Below are positions 57,438 through 64,000 of a stretch of 64,000 bases of DNA, in pieces (position 1 is the first letter of the stretch; every line of letters starts with the position of its first letter). The DNA is taken from assembly GCF_004323845.1 (NCBI RefSeq), contig NZ_QPGR01000001.1, forward strand, positions 124,001 to 188,000, written 5' to 3'. The notes beneath the pieces are model-generated. The model had not been told where the DNA came from, made no database searches, and worked only from the letters and a program-made list of their open reading frames with translations. This DNA is from Campylobacter novaezeelandiae. GTDB lineage: Bacteria; Campylobacterota; Campylobacteria; Campylobacterales; Campylobacteraceae. Made by a program: the position numbers and the translations under genes.

Positions 57438-57760
57438 TGCAATTTTTTTAAACCCCATTTTAAATTTTTTTCTAGCTCAAAAAAAGAAAATTCTTTTATT
57501 TCTGCTTTAGCAACCATTATATATTTTCCATCTTCAAGCTTATCTTTTACACCAAAAAATAAAGCACGTAATATACGTTTAGATCTATTTCTTATTACAG
57601 CTTTTCCAACTTTTTTACTTGCAACGAAAGCAACCTTTTTTTCTGGGTTTTTAAGATAAAAAATAATAATACCTTTACAGTGCCATTTTTTACCTTTTTT
57701 ATAAATAAGCGAGAATTCTTCAGACTGATTAAGTCTTAAAAATTCTTTTATACTGCTAAT
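57416..57760 (-). CDS. rnpA: Ribonuclease P protein component, no ATG/GTG/TTG start
   Basis: Translated by hand: 114 residues if started at ATT 57760. The RNR signature is clear, [17 protein letters not shown] near 53-69, with [13 protein letters not shown] before it. RnpA binds the RNase P RNA for tRNA 5' maturation. The reading frame has no ATG, GTG or TTG between the in-frame stop upstream and residue 85 or so. ATT 57760 has GGGAG 6 bases upstream; ATA 57751, overlapping the rpmH stop, is the alternative. It overlaps rpmH by 13 bp and yidD by 22 bp. Confidence 0.85.
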   Translation of the reverse strand: MSSIKEFLRLNQSEEFSLIYKKGKKWHCKGIIIFYLKNPEKKVAFVASKKVGKAVIRNRSKRILRALFFGVKDKLEDGKYIMVAKAEIKEFSFFELEKNLKWGLKKLQCLKEFA

Positions 57761-57882
57761 CTTTTTCTCCCTTTAGCACGTCTTGCATTGATAACTTTAC
57801 GACCATTTTTAGTTTTCATACGCATACGAAAACCGTGAGTTCTTTTTCTTGGAGTATTGTGTGGTTGATAAGTTCTTTTCAT
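57748..57882 (-). CDS. rpmH: 50S ribosomal protein L34
   Basis: 44 residues, translated from the ATG at 57882: opening [19 protein letters not shown], then [20 protein letters not shown] and ending RLAV. This is the full standard L34. AAGGAAAA upstream is its ribosome site. First gene of the rpmH-rnpA-yidD-yidC-jag-mnmE run, the classic order in bacteria. Confidence 0.98.
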   Translation of the reverse strand: MKRTYQPHNTPRKRTHGFRMRMKTKNGRKVINARRAKGRKRLAV

Positions 57883-58029
57883 AGTCTATTTTCCTTAAAT
57901 TTTTAATAATATAATATAAATTTAGCATTGTATTTTAATCTTACTTAGAAATTGCTTTTAATTAAAGCTAGTTTTAATTTATTTTGATAAATTTTGTATG
58001 AAATTTTCCAAAATAAATAGGACATAAAA
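57883..58029. promoter_or_regulatory. Divergent promoter region between rpmH and the GNAT gene
   Basis: A 147-base AT-rich gap. On the minus strand, TATATT and TATTAT sequences at about 57905-57920 form a probable -10 for rpmH. On the plus strand AGGAC at 58019-58023 serves the GNAT gene. No DnaA boxes in number, so it is not an obvious replication origin. Confidence 0.45.
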
Positions 58030-58509
58030 ATGCAAAAGCTTGCAATACAAAGTTTAAAAGAAGAAAATTTAGATACTTTGATTGATTTAATTAAAGAATT
58101 TGCCCTGCATGAGAATATGCAAAATGAAATAAAATGCGATAAAAAAAAATTATATCATTCTATTTTCGAAACAAAAATAGCTAAAGCTTTTTTGTTAAAA
58201 GAAAATGATAAAAATATAGGTTATATGATCTACTTTTATACTTTTTCTTCATTTTTAGGAAGCAATGGAATTCATCTTGAAGATATATACTTAAAAGAAA
58301 AATACAGAAACAAAGGATATGGGAAACAAGTTTTTAATTTTTTGGCTGAAATTTGCCAAAAAGAAAATTTGCAAAGAATAGAATGGTTTTGTCTAAACAA
58401 CAATAAAAAGGGGATTAAATTTTACGAAAGCCTATCTTCAATTCATTTAGATCAATGGAGAATATATCGTTTAAATAAAAATCAACTGGATAAAATTATC
58501 AAAGAATGA
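58030..58509 (+). CDS. GNAT-family N-acetyltransferase
   Basis: 159 residues with the GNAT acetyl-CoA loop LKEKYRNKGYGKQVFNFL near 95-112, and motif B WFCLNNNKKGIKFYESL near 127-143. The shape resembles diamine or amino-acid acetyltransferases. Its stop overlaps the next start (ATGA). The substrate is unknown. Confidence 0.9.
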   Translation: MQKLAIQSLKEENLDTLIDLIKEFALHENMQNEIKCDKKKLYHSIFETKIAKAFLLKENDKNIGYMIYFYTFSSFLGSNGIHLEDIYLKEKYRNKGYGKQVFNFLAEICQKENLQRIEWFCLNNNKKGIKFYESLSSIHLDQWRIYRLNKNQLDKIIKE

Positions 58510-59114
58510 TTAGAGATTTATATTATCTTAAAGCCATAGGTTATCATTTCTTAGAAGAACTTCCCCATAAAAGGGAATATAATATTAATTTTAAAAATTT
58601 AAATAATAATGTAAAACAATGCACTTTGTGTCACTTTTCTAAAAACAGAAAACATTCTCTAATGGAAAAAGAACAAAAAAATAATAATTTAATGATTTTG
58701 GCTTCTCATGCAGACAAAAGCGAAAATGAAAGCGGAATTTTATTAAATTCATCTAAAGGATCCTTGCTCAAAAAATATCTCAAGTTATATTTAAATTTAG
58801 AAGAGAAGGACTTTTATTTTTCCTATCTTTTTAAATGCTTTAGTTATGGAAAAAATGATGATTTTTCGCTACAATCTTGCTTGCCTTTTTTTTACGATGA
58901 ATTAAATCTCATACAACCTAAAATTTTACTATGTCTTGGAGAATATGCTTTTAAAAGTTTAGGTTTAAAAGATTTTAATATTTTACGTGGTGAGATCTTT
59001 TCTTATCAAAATTTTTTTATCTTACCAAGTTTTGAACTTGAATTTATAGAAAAAAATCCAAGTTATGAAAAAAAATTTATTGAAGATTTAATAAAACTTA
59101 AAGGATTTTTATGA
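58506..59114 (+). CDS. Uracil-DNA-glycosylase-superfamily protein (family 4-like), catalytic motifs degenerate
   Basis: 202 residues. Layout follows family 4 UDGs: a Cys pair CTLCHFSKNRKH near 39-50, a substrate loop region LMILASHADKSENESGILL near 62-80, KCFSYG near 110, and CLPFFYDELNLIQPKILLCLGEYA near 125-148. The expected GE-PG motif and the C-terminal H-P-S loop are replaced (ASHADKSE and LPSFELEF), so ordinary uracil excision is doubtful. Cysteines that could hold an Fe-S cluster remain. Between the GNAT and the periplasmic protein genes with ATGA overlaps on both sides. Confidence 0.72.
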   Translation: MIRDLYYLKAIGYHFLEELPHKREYNINFKNLNNNVKQCTLCHFSKNRKHSLMEKEQKNNNLMILASHADKSENESGILLNSSKGSLLKKYLKLYLNLEEKDFYFSYLFKCFSYGKNDDFSLQSCLPFFYDELNLIQPKILLCLGEYAFKSLGLKDFNILRGEIFSYQNFFILPSFELEFIEKNPSYEKKFIEDLIKLKGFL

Positions 59115-60301
59115 AAAAAATACTTTTAATTATCTCTTTTATGTTTTGTTTTTTATATTCAAAAGAACAAAAACTAATAGAAGGGAATTTGGTGCAAAAT
59201 TTTTATCCTAAACTTGATACAAATTTTTGCGATTCTAGCTGTTTGCTTGAGCTTTTAGAAACAAGAATGTATCTTAGTTTTTTAAGCGAATTTGCAGACA
59301 ATAAAGATAAATTTTTATTAAATATTTATTCTAAGCTTCTTAACTCAATTACTGATTTTGAAACTAATTTACAAAAAATCACTTCTGTAAAAATTGCTAT
59401 CATTGTTCCAGAAAAAACAATTAAAAGCTATTCTAATACTATAATTAATGCAAGTATTGCCTATCTTTTAAAACAACGCGCCGAAATTAAAGTTAAGGTT
59501 TTTTTAATTGGCACAGAAGATGAAGCAAAAATCAAACAAACCTTATCACAAATTGAAAATCAAAACTATAAATATCTTATAGCAGGATTTACTTTAAAAG
59601 GTGTTAATGCATTAAATGATTATAAAGGAAATTTAAAGATATTTATACCAACAATTCATAAAAATAATACAAATATAGACAATGAAAATATTTATTTTGG
59701 AAGCATTGATTATAATGAACAAATTAAAAAATTATTAGAATATTCTAATTCTAACATAGCAATTTTTAGCGATAATTCCACTTTATCAAATAATTTAAAC
59801 ACTCAAATTCTAAAACAAAATGAGCAGGCTAGAATTTATAAAATTGAAGGAGATAAACTTGATTTTGCAAAACTTTTTAAATCTCAAGGCGGTTTAAATG
59901 ATGCTTCAATATTTTTTAATACCCCTCTCATCAAAACAGCTTTAAGTAGCTCTCAATTAAGATTTTATGATATTCATCCTTTTGTTCTTTTATCTACTCA
60001 AATAAATTATAATCCAGTGTTTCTTAGCTTAACTCAACCTAATGATAGAAAAAATTTTATCATAGCTAATTCTATTAATAACAACGATGACAGTCTCTCT
60101 TATCTTAATGAAATTTTTAATCAAAATATTGATTACAATTGGATTGCCTATGCAACAAGTGTTGGAATAGATTATTTTTATACAAAATTTTTAAATCCAA
60201 AAAGTGAAAGAATTTTTGAAGAAAAATTAGAGAATTCCCAATTTATCTATAAAATAAAGCTTGTAAAAGGTTTAAAATCAAACTTTGAAGAATTACATTA
60301 A
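59111..60301 (+). CDS. Conserved periplasmic protein, ABC-binding-protein-like fold possible
   Basis: 396 residues with an N-terminal signal sequence (KKILLIISFMFCFLYSKE). The middle contains alternating strands and helices such as VKIAIIVPEKTIKSYSNTII, AEIKVKVFLIGT and KYLIAGFTLKGV, reminiscent of type 1 periplasmic-binding or LpoA-like folds, but no ligand can be named. It is the third gene of a coupled trio and resembles a protein I recall at the same place in C. jejuni (Cj0964). Its stop overlaps the convergent thioesterase gene by 9 bp. Confidence 0.75.
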   Translation: MKKILLIISFMFCFLYSKEQKLIEGNLVQNFYPKLDTNFCDSSCLLELLETRMYLSFLSEFADNKDKFLLNIYSKLLNSITDFETNLQKITSVKIAIIVPEKTIKSYSNTIINASIAYLLKQRAEIKVKVFLIGTEDEAKIKQTLSQIENQNYKYLIAGFTLKGVNALNDYKGNLKIFIPTIHKNNTNIDNENIYFGSIDYNEQIKKLLEYSNSNIAIFSDNSTLSNNLNTQILKQNEQARIYKIEGDKLDFAKLFKSQGGLNDASIFFNTPLIKTALSSSQLRFYDIHPFVLLSTQINYNPVFLSLTQPNDRKNFIIANSINNNDDSLSYLNEIFNQNIDYNWIAYATSVGIDYFYTKFLNPKSERIFEEKLENSQFIYKIKLVKGLKSNFEELH

Positions 60302-60667
60302 TTCTTCAAAAATTTCTTTTAACTTTTTATCTATCTTAGAAATTTTAGAGTCTTTTAAAAAAGCCAAAGTAAAATCAGCATCAAAAATTTTTTCATTATC
60401 TCTAAAAATTTCTTGTTTTATAAGCACCGAAACATTTTTGATATCCAAAAGCTTTGTCTCAATCTTTAATATATCACCAAGTTTTGCTGATTTAAGAAAA
60501 CGACAATTTATTTTAGTAACCAAAAAATGTCCTGTTTTTTCGCTAAAAATATCTATATTTTTTTTAAAAAATAATTCACTTCTTGCTCTTTCACAAAATT
60601 TTAAATAATTACTATGATAAACAACTCCTCCAGAATCTGTATCTTCATAATAAACACGAATTTGCAT
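60293..60667 (-). CDS. YbgC-like acyl-CoA thioesterase (4HBT hot-dog)
   Basis: 124 residues. The hallmark YYEDTDSGGVVYHSNYLKF with catalytic Asp near residue 11-13, and CERARSELF, place it in the 4-hydroxybenzoyl-CoA thioesterase / YbgC group. Cytoplasmic. In many bacteria YbgC lies beside tol-pal; here it does not. Its 3' end overlaps the convergent upstream gene. Confidence 0.92.
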   Translation of the reverse strand: MQIRVYYEDTDSGGVVYHSNYLKFCERARSELFFKKNIDIFSEKTGHFLVTKINCRFLKSAKLGDILKIETKLLDIKNVSVLIKQEIFRDNEKIFDADFTLAFLKDSKISKIDKKLKEIFEELM

Positions 60668-60798
60668 ACTTGTCCTTTAAGTTAAATTTTTATCATATAA
60701 ATATTATTTATATTTGTATAAAAAAATAATTATTATCTATGAAATATCAAAAAAATTTTATATAATTAAAATTATTTTAAAATTTTTAAAGGAGAAAT
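60668..60798. promoter_or_regulatory. Divergent promoter region with a weak Fur-like site
   Basis: 131 bases. AAATAATTATTATCT at 60724-60738 matches 11 of the 14 defined positions of the 7-1-7 Fur consensus, which in such AT-rich DNA may be chance. TATAAT at about 60759-60764 is a -10 for the binding-protein gene, whose AAGGAG ribosome site is at 60790-60795. Confidence 0.4.
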
Positions 60799-61554
60799 AT
60801 GAAAAAGCAAATTTTAGCTTTGTTCTTTTTTAGTATTGCTTTATTTTTTAGTGCTTGCGATTCTTCAAAATCTAAAAATACAGCCTCAAACCAAATCTTA
60901 AATGTTGGTATAGAACCAACTTATAAACCATTTGATTATAAAGAAAATTCTAAACTTACAGGTTTTGATGTAGATTTATTAGATGCTATTGCACAAGATC
61001 TAAATATTAGCATAAATTGGGTAGAGATGAATTTTGACGGTCTGATCCCTGCTTTAAAAACTGGTAAAATCGATATGATAGCTTCTGCTATGAGTGTCAC
61101 AGAAGAAAGAAAGAAAAGTGTTGATTTTAGCAATACTTATTATATGACTAAAAATCTTTATATTAAGAGAAAAGACGATATTAGCTTAAAAACAAAAGAT
61201 GATTTGGTAAACAAAAAAATAGGTGTTCAACTTGGAACTCTGCAAGAAAATGCTGCCAAAAATATTAAAAATGCAACAGTTGAAGCAAATGCCGATTTAA
61301 ATGTGGCTATTTTAGCTCTTAAAAACAAAAAAATTGATGCTATTATTTTAGATAAAGATGTTGCTAAAGGATATTTAGAACAAAATCCTGAACTTAATTC
61401 TTTTTTTGAAGAAGATGATGGAAGCAGTGGATTTAGCTTTGCTTTTGACAAAGATAAACAAAAAGAACTGATAGAAAAAATTAATACAACATTAGAAAAA
61501 CTTAAACAAAATGGCATATACGAAAATCTACTAATAAAATACCAATTAAAATAA
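60799..61554 (+). CDS. Amino-acid ABC transporter binding lipoprotein (family 3)
   Basis: 251 residues with a lipoprotein signal (ALFFSAC, Cys at about 20). The binding-protein family 3 pattern is complete: ILNVGIEPTYKPFDYKENSK, then GFDVDLLDAIAQDLN, IPALKTGKIDMIASAMSVTEERK and KIGVQLGTLQENAAKN. Similar proteins bind glutamine, arginine or cystine. No permease or ATPase gene is next to it, so partners are elsewhere. It stands alone, 2 bp before the convergent cysteine-desulfurase-like gene. Confidence 0.93.
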   Translation: MKKQILALFFFSIALFFSACDSSKSKNTASNQILNVGIEPTYKPFDYKENSKLTGFDVDLLDAIAQDLNISINWVEMNFDGLIPALKTGKIDMIASAMSVTEERKKSVDFSNTYYMTKNLYIKRKDDISLKTKDDLVNKKIGVQLGTLQENAAKNIKNATVEANADLNVAILALKNKKIDAIILDKDVAKGYLEQNPELNSFFEEDDGSSGFSFAFDKDKQKELIEKINTTLEKLKQNGIYENLLIKYQLK

Positions 61555-61556
61555 AA

Positions 61557-62822
61557 TTATCTCAATTTAAATAAGGCTTTTTCTAAAGCCTTAAAAAAAT
61601 AATCAATATCTTCTTTTGTGTGCGTATAATGCAAACTAACCCTTAACCATCCTGGTTTTTGCGTAATTTTAGCATTATCTTTAAGACCCAATAAATCATG
61701 ACCATAAGGCCCTGCACACGTACAACCTGCCCTTGTTTCAATGTGAAATTTTTTACTCAATTCAAAAGATAAATCAAAAGGAGAAATTTTTTTAATATTA
61801 AAAGAAAAAATAGGCAATCTTTTATATAAATTTTCAGCATAAAGTTTCAAACCGTCAATTTCTTTTAATCTTGAAAAAAAATATGTTTTTAAATTTTCTT
61901 CGGCTTTTTGTATTTGCTTTAATCCAACTTCATCTTTAATTTTAAAAGCTAAACTAGCTCTTATAAGTTGCAAAATTCCTGGAGTTCCGCCCTCTTCTAA
62001 AGCCTCTTCATTACAAAGATAACACTGGGTTGTTCTTGAAACATATCCAACAGTACCACCTGCTGCAAAAGATGGCTTATCACCACAAAGTTTTTTCTTA
62101 ATGACTAAAATTCCGCATCCTCCAATACCTCCTATCAATTTATGAGAACTTATAAATAAAGCATCATAAAATTTACAAGGTATATTTTTATAGGGAATAA
62201 AACTTGTAGCATCAAAAGCAACTATACCTTTATAAGTTTTAACTAATTTAGAGATCTTTTCATAATCACTTAAAATTCCTGTAACATTAGAGGCTAAAGA
62301 AAAACTTGCAATAATTTGTCTTTTTTTATTTTTCTCTAAAAGCTCTTCTAAAAAAACAAAATCAATTTCTCCGTTTTTATCAAGAGGAACCCTTATACAC
62401 TCACAAAGACCTTCCCTAAAAGACAATTCATTAGAATGATGCTCATAAGGGCCCACTATAACTAAAGGCAATTTTTTAATATCTATATTTTTAAAATATC
62501 TTTCTTTTACCTTTGGTGGAATATAAATTCCTAATAATTCTTGAAATTTTTTTATAGCACTAGAAGAGCCTGTGCCACAAGAAATTAAAGCAAAATCATT
62601 ATCTAGTTTTAAACTTGTTTTAATATCCTGTCTAGCATTTTCATAATACATTTGAGTTTTAAAAGAATGCAAAGAACTATCAGAGTGAGTATTAGCATAA
62701 AAAGGCAAAATTTTTGAAATTTTTTTTTCTACGCTTTTTAAAGCTAGGGCGCTTGCTGCAAAATCAAAATAATAACTTCCCTTTTTCAAAATAATATCTT
62801 TTCTTAAATCTTCAATTTCCAA
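61557..62822 (-). CDS. Class V aminotransferase / cysteine desulfurase-like PLP enzyme
   Basis: 421 residues from the TTG at 62822 (MEIEDLRKD), chosen because AAGGA lies 6 bases upstream; the TTG at 62828 is too close to that site. The PLP Lys is in FISSHKLIGGIGG near 208. The C-terminal Cys loop TRAGCTCAGPYGHDLLG has the position of the SufS/CsdA catalytic Cys. NTHSDSSLHSF near 48 is typical of this branch. Probable sulfur transfer or cysteine-related enzyme; the acceptor is unknown. Its start codon abuts the divergent start of the next gene. Confidence 0.9.
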   Translation of the reverse strand: MEIEDLRKDIILKKGSYYFDFAASALALKSVEKKISKILPFYANTHSDSSLHSFKTQMYYENARQDIKTSLKLDNDFALISCGTGSSSAIKKFQELLGIYIPPKVKERYFKNIDIKKLPLVIVGPYEHHSNELSFREGLCECIRVPLDKNGEIDFVFLEELLEKNKKRQIIASFSLASNVTGILSDYEKISKLVKTYKGIVAFDATSFIPYKNIPCKFYDALFISSHKLIGGIGGCGILVIKKKLCGDKPSFAAGGTVGYVSRTTQCYLCNEEALEEGGTPGILQLIRASLAFKIKDEVGLKQIQKAEENLKTYFFSRLKEIDGLKLYAENLYKRLPIFSFNIKKISPFDLSFELSKKFHIETRAGCTCAGPYGHDLLGLKDNAKITQKPGWLRVSLHYTHTKEDIDYFFKALEKALFKLR

Positions 62823-63737
62823 ATGCAATCCTTTAAAAATTTGCTAAAATTATACAATAATAATTTTATACAAAGGAAAAATATTACTTTTAGTACGTTT
62901 GCAAAGACGCATTCTTATTTGCCAATTGATCAACTTTTTGACTTTTATAGCGTTTTTGATGGATTAAATATTTCTTATTTTTCTCTACCTTTTTTTGAAA
63001 GTATTGAAAATATACTTCTTAAAAATTATACTCTATTAAATCAACAATTTTCTTTTGATTTTTTAAGTTCTTATGCATTAAATCTTTTAACAAAAAATAG
63101 TAGAAAAATTTACTCTATCAATAGAAGAATCAATCACTTTAAAGCAAAAGCCATTAGTAATCATTTATTAAAAACAGGAATTTTAAAACTAGAAAAAAGC
63201 AAAGAAGAAAAGATAAAAAAAGATAAAAGAAATAAAATAAAAAAAGAATTAAGAGGATATGTTATACAAGATAAAATTATTTTTAAAAATCATTTTTTAA
63301 GATTCTTTTTCAGATTTTTAAAACCTTATGAACATTTAATTTTAGAAAAAAAATTTGATTTTATTTTAAATTTAATCAAAGAAGAATTAGAATATTATCA
63401 AGGATTTTGTTTTGAGCAACTATCAAGGGAATTTTTAGAGAAAAAATTTAACATCTATCCTGTTGAAAGCTACTGGGATAGAAAAGTAGAACTTGATTTG
63501 TATTATAAAGATAATAATTTAAGCTTTATTGGTGAAGTAAAATTTAAAAATAAAAAAATTTGCAAAAATATTCTTAATGAACTTCAAAGAAAGGCTAAAA
63601 TTTTAAATATAGATGTTGATTATTATATTATTTTTTCAAAAAATGGTTTCAGCAAAGAATTAAATAAAAAACAAAACGAAAAACTGCTTTTATTTGATCT
63701 TAAAGATTTTGAATTCTTATTTAAGGATAATGTATGA
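62823..63737 (+). CDS. DUF234-like protein with PD-(D/E)XK core, ATPase domain absent
   Basis: 304 residues. The C-terminal 150 residues resemble DUF234: YEHLILEKKFDFILNLIKE, then GFCFEQLSREFLEKKF, KVELDLYY with Asp, FIGEVKFKNK with the E-x-K pair, and YYIIFSKNGF. In most bacteria and archaea DUF234 is the tail of an AAA-type ATPase, but here the N-terminal 120 residues show no P-loop. It starts at ATG 62823 without a good ribosome site, directly abutting the divergent TTG at 62822. It overlaps flgS by 4 bp (ATGA). Role unknown. Confidence 0.7.
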   Translation: MQSFKNLLKLYNNNFIQRKNITFSTFAKTHSYLPIDQLFDFYSVFDGLNISYFSLPFFESIENILLKNYTLLNQQFSFDFLSSYALNLLTKNSRKIYSINRRINHFKAKAISNHLLKTGILKLEKSKEEKIKKDKRNKIKKELRGYVIQDKIIFKNHFLRFFFRFLKPYEHLILEKKFDFILNLIKEELEYYQGFCFEQLSREFLEKKFNIYPVESYWDRKVELDLYYKDNNLSFIGEVKFKNKKICKNILNELQRKAKILNIDVDYYIIFSKNGFSKELNKKQNEKLLLFDLKDFEFLFKDNV

Positions 63738-64000
63738 ATGAAAATATACTTAAAAGTCTTGACTCCAACGAAAAAGAAGTGTTACAAGAAGGATTAAAAA
63801 ATTTAATCGAACAAACCTATGTAATAGAAAACGAATATAAAATTTTAAATGAAAGCTATAATTCTTTAAGAGCAATGGTAAGCGAGATTATAGAAGTTTT
63901 ACCTACTTGCTTATGGGTGCTAGATCCCAAAAAAAATATTATCTTGCAAAATCATCAGGCTTTAAAAAATAAAAATTTACTAGAGCAAATTGATTTAGAC
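63734..64000 (+). CDS. flgS: Two-component sensor histidine kinase FlgS (5' part only)
   Basis: The first 89 residues are visible (MNENILKSLDSNEKEVLQEG ... LRAMVSEIIEVLPTCLWVLD), strongly resembling C. jejuni FlgS. FlgS with FlgR controls the sigma-54 genes for the flagellar rod, hook and filament in response to the export apparatus. The visible part contains the N-terminal helix and the beginning of a PAS-like sensor; the kinase domain lies outside the window. Coupled to the DUF234-like gene by ATGA. Confidence 0.88.
   Translation, partial: MNENILKSLDSNEKEVLQEGLKNLIEQTYVIENEYKILNESYNSLRAMVSEIIEVLPTCLWVLDPKKNIILQNHQALKNKNLLEQIDLD

Noticed and set aside
57748..58029. Possible replication origin near rpmH-rnpA
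   Set aside because: dnaA and dnaN are absent and I could not see a cluster of DnaA boxes in the gap.
1..64000. tRNA, rRNA, CRISPR arrays, prophage or transposons
   Set aside because: No cloverleaf-like, spaced-repeat or transposase-like sequence was recognised; gaps between genes are mostly under 150 bases.

Overview
This is a low-GC, gene-dense chromosomal window from a member of the Campylobacterota, almost certainly a Campylobacter close to but distinct from C. jejuni and C. coli. The evidence is the set of recognisable genes (ceuBCDE, cjaA, cjaB, a Cj0977-like protein, a Tlp7-like receptor, flgS, flgH, pta-ackA) together with AGGA-type ribosome sites, frequent TTG starts and ATGA or TAATG gene overlaps. 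From memory, blocks whose order matches C. jejuni NCTC 11168 are joined here in a different order, so this looks like another species. No rRNA, tRNA, insertion sequence or CRISPR array is visible, and no gene-free stretch exceeds about 220 bases.

Layout. 1-5470 (minus strand): tig, clpP, def, a comM-like ATPase, a NYN-LOTUS protein and nnr (cut by the window edge). 5618-7566 (plus): folE and fliI. 7570-13937 (minus): an accessory module of vgrG, a large protein ending in a PD-(D/E)XK nuclease-like domain, an ankyrin protein and an unrecognised protein. This is probably a type VI secretion spike with its cargo and immunity genes, and it is the most unusual part of the window. 14030-17655 (minus): the ceuBCDE ferric siderophore importer behind a near-perfect Fur box. 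17874-24655: rpsO, cmoB, the Cj0977-like protein, a 56-residue lipoprotein, a thermonuclease, pepD, cjaB, cjaA and a FabL-like reductase. 24655-32450 (minus): dapA, an M16 peptidase, pyrD, msbA, cysS, murJ.

32562-40338 (plus): a FapA-type protein, ruvA, ddl, an orphan Phd/YefM antitoxin-like gene behind a perfect 38-bp palindrome, an alpha/beta hydrolase, a membrane-anchored MurF-like ligase, and a DUF115 gene with a G9 tract that looks phase variable. 40375-43934: flgH, then pta-ackA. 43952-57882 (minus): aguB, a cation efflux protein and aguA; a META lipoprotein and a chemoreceptor with a CxxCH motif; purH, a DnaJ-like protein, purL, mnmE, jag, yidC, yidD, rnpA, rpmH. 58030-60667: a GNAT protein, a degenerate uracil-DNA-glycosylase-like protein, a periplasmic protein and a thioesterase. 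60799-64000: an amino-acid binding lipoprotein, a cysteine-desulfurase-like enzyme, a DUF234-like protein and the start of flgS.

How the genes work together. The window combines housekeeping (translation, purine and pyrimidine synthesis, peptidoglycan precursors and their flipping, membrane insertion), flagellar functions (fliI, flgH, FapA, flgS, perhaps the DUF115 protein), iron and amino-acid uptake, acetate metabolism, and one mobile-looking secretion or competition module. Several start codons were moved from the longest open frame to the start supported by a Shine-Dalgarno sequence. Two genes easily missed by ORF calling were found: the small lipoprotein at 19676-19846 and rnpA, which has no ATG, GTG or TTG start.
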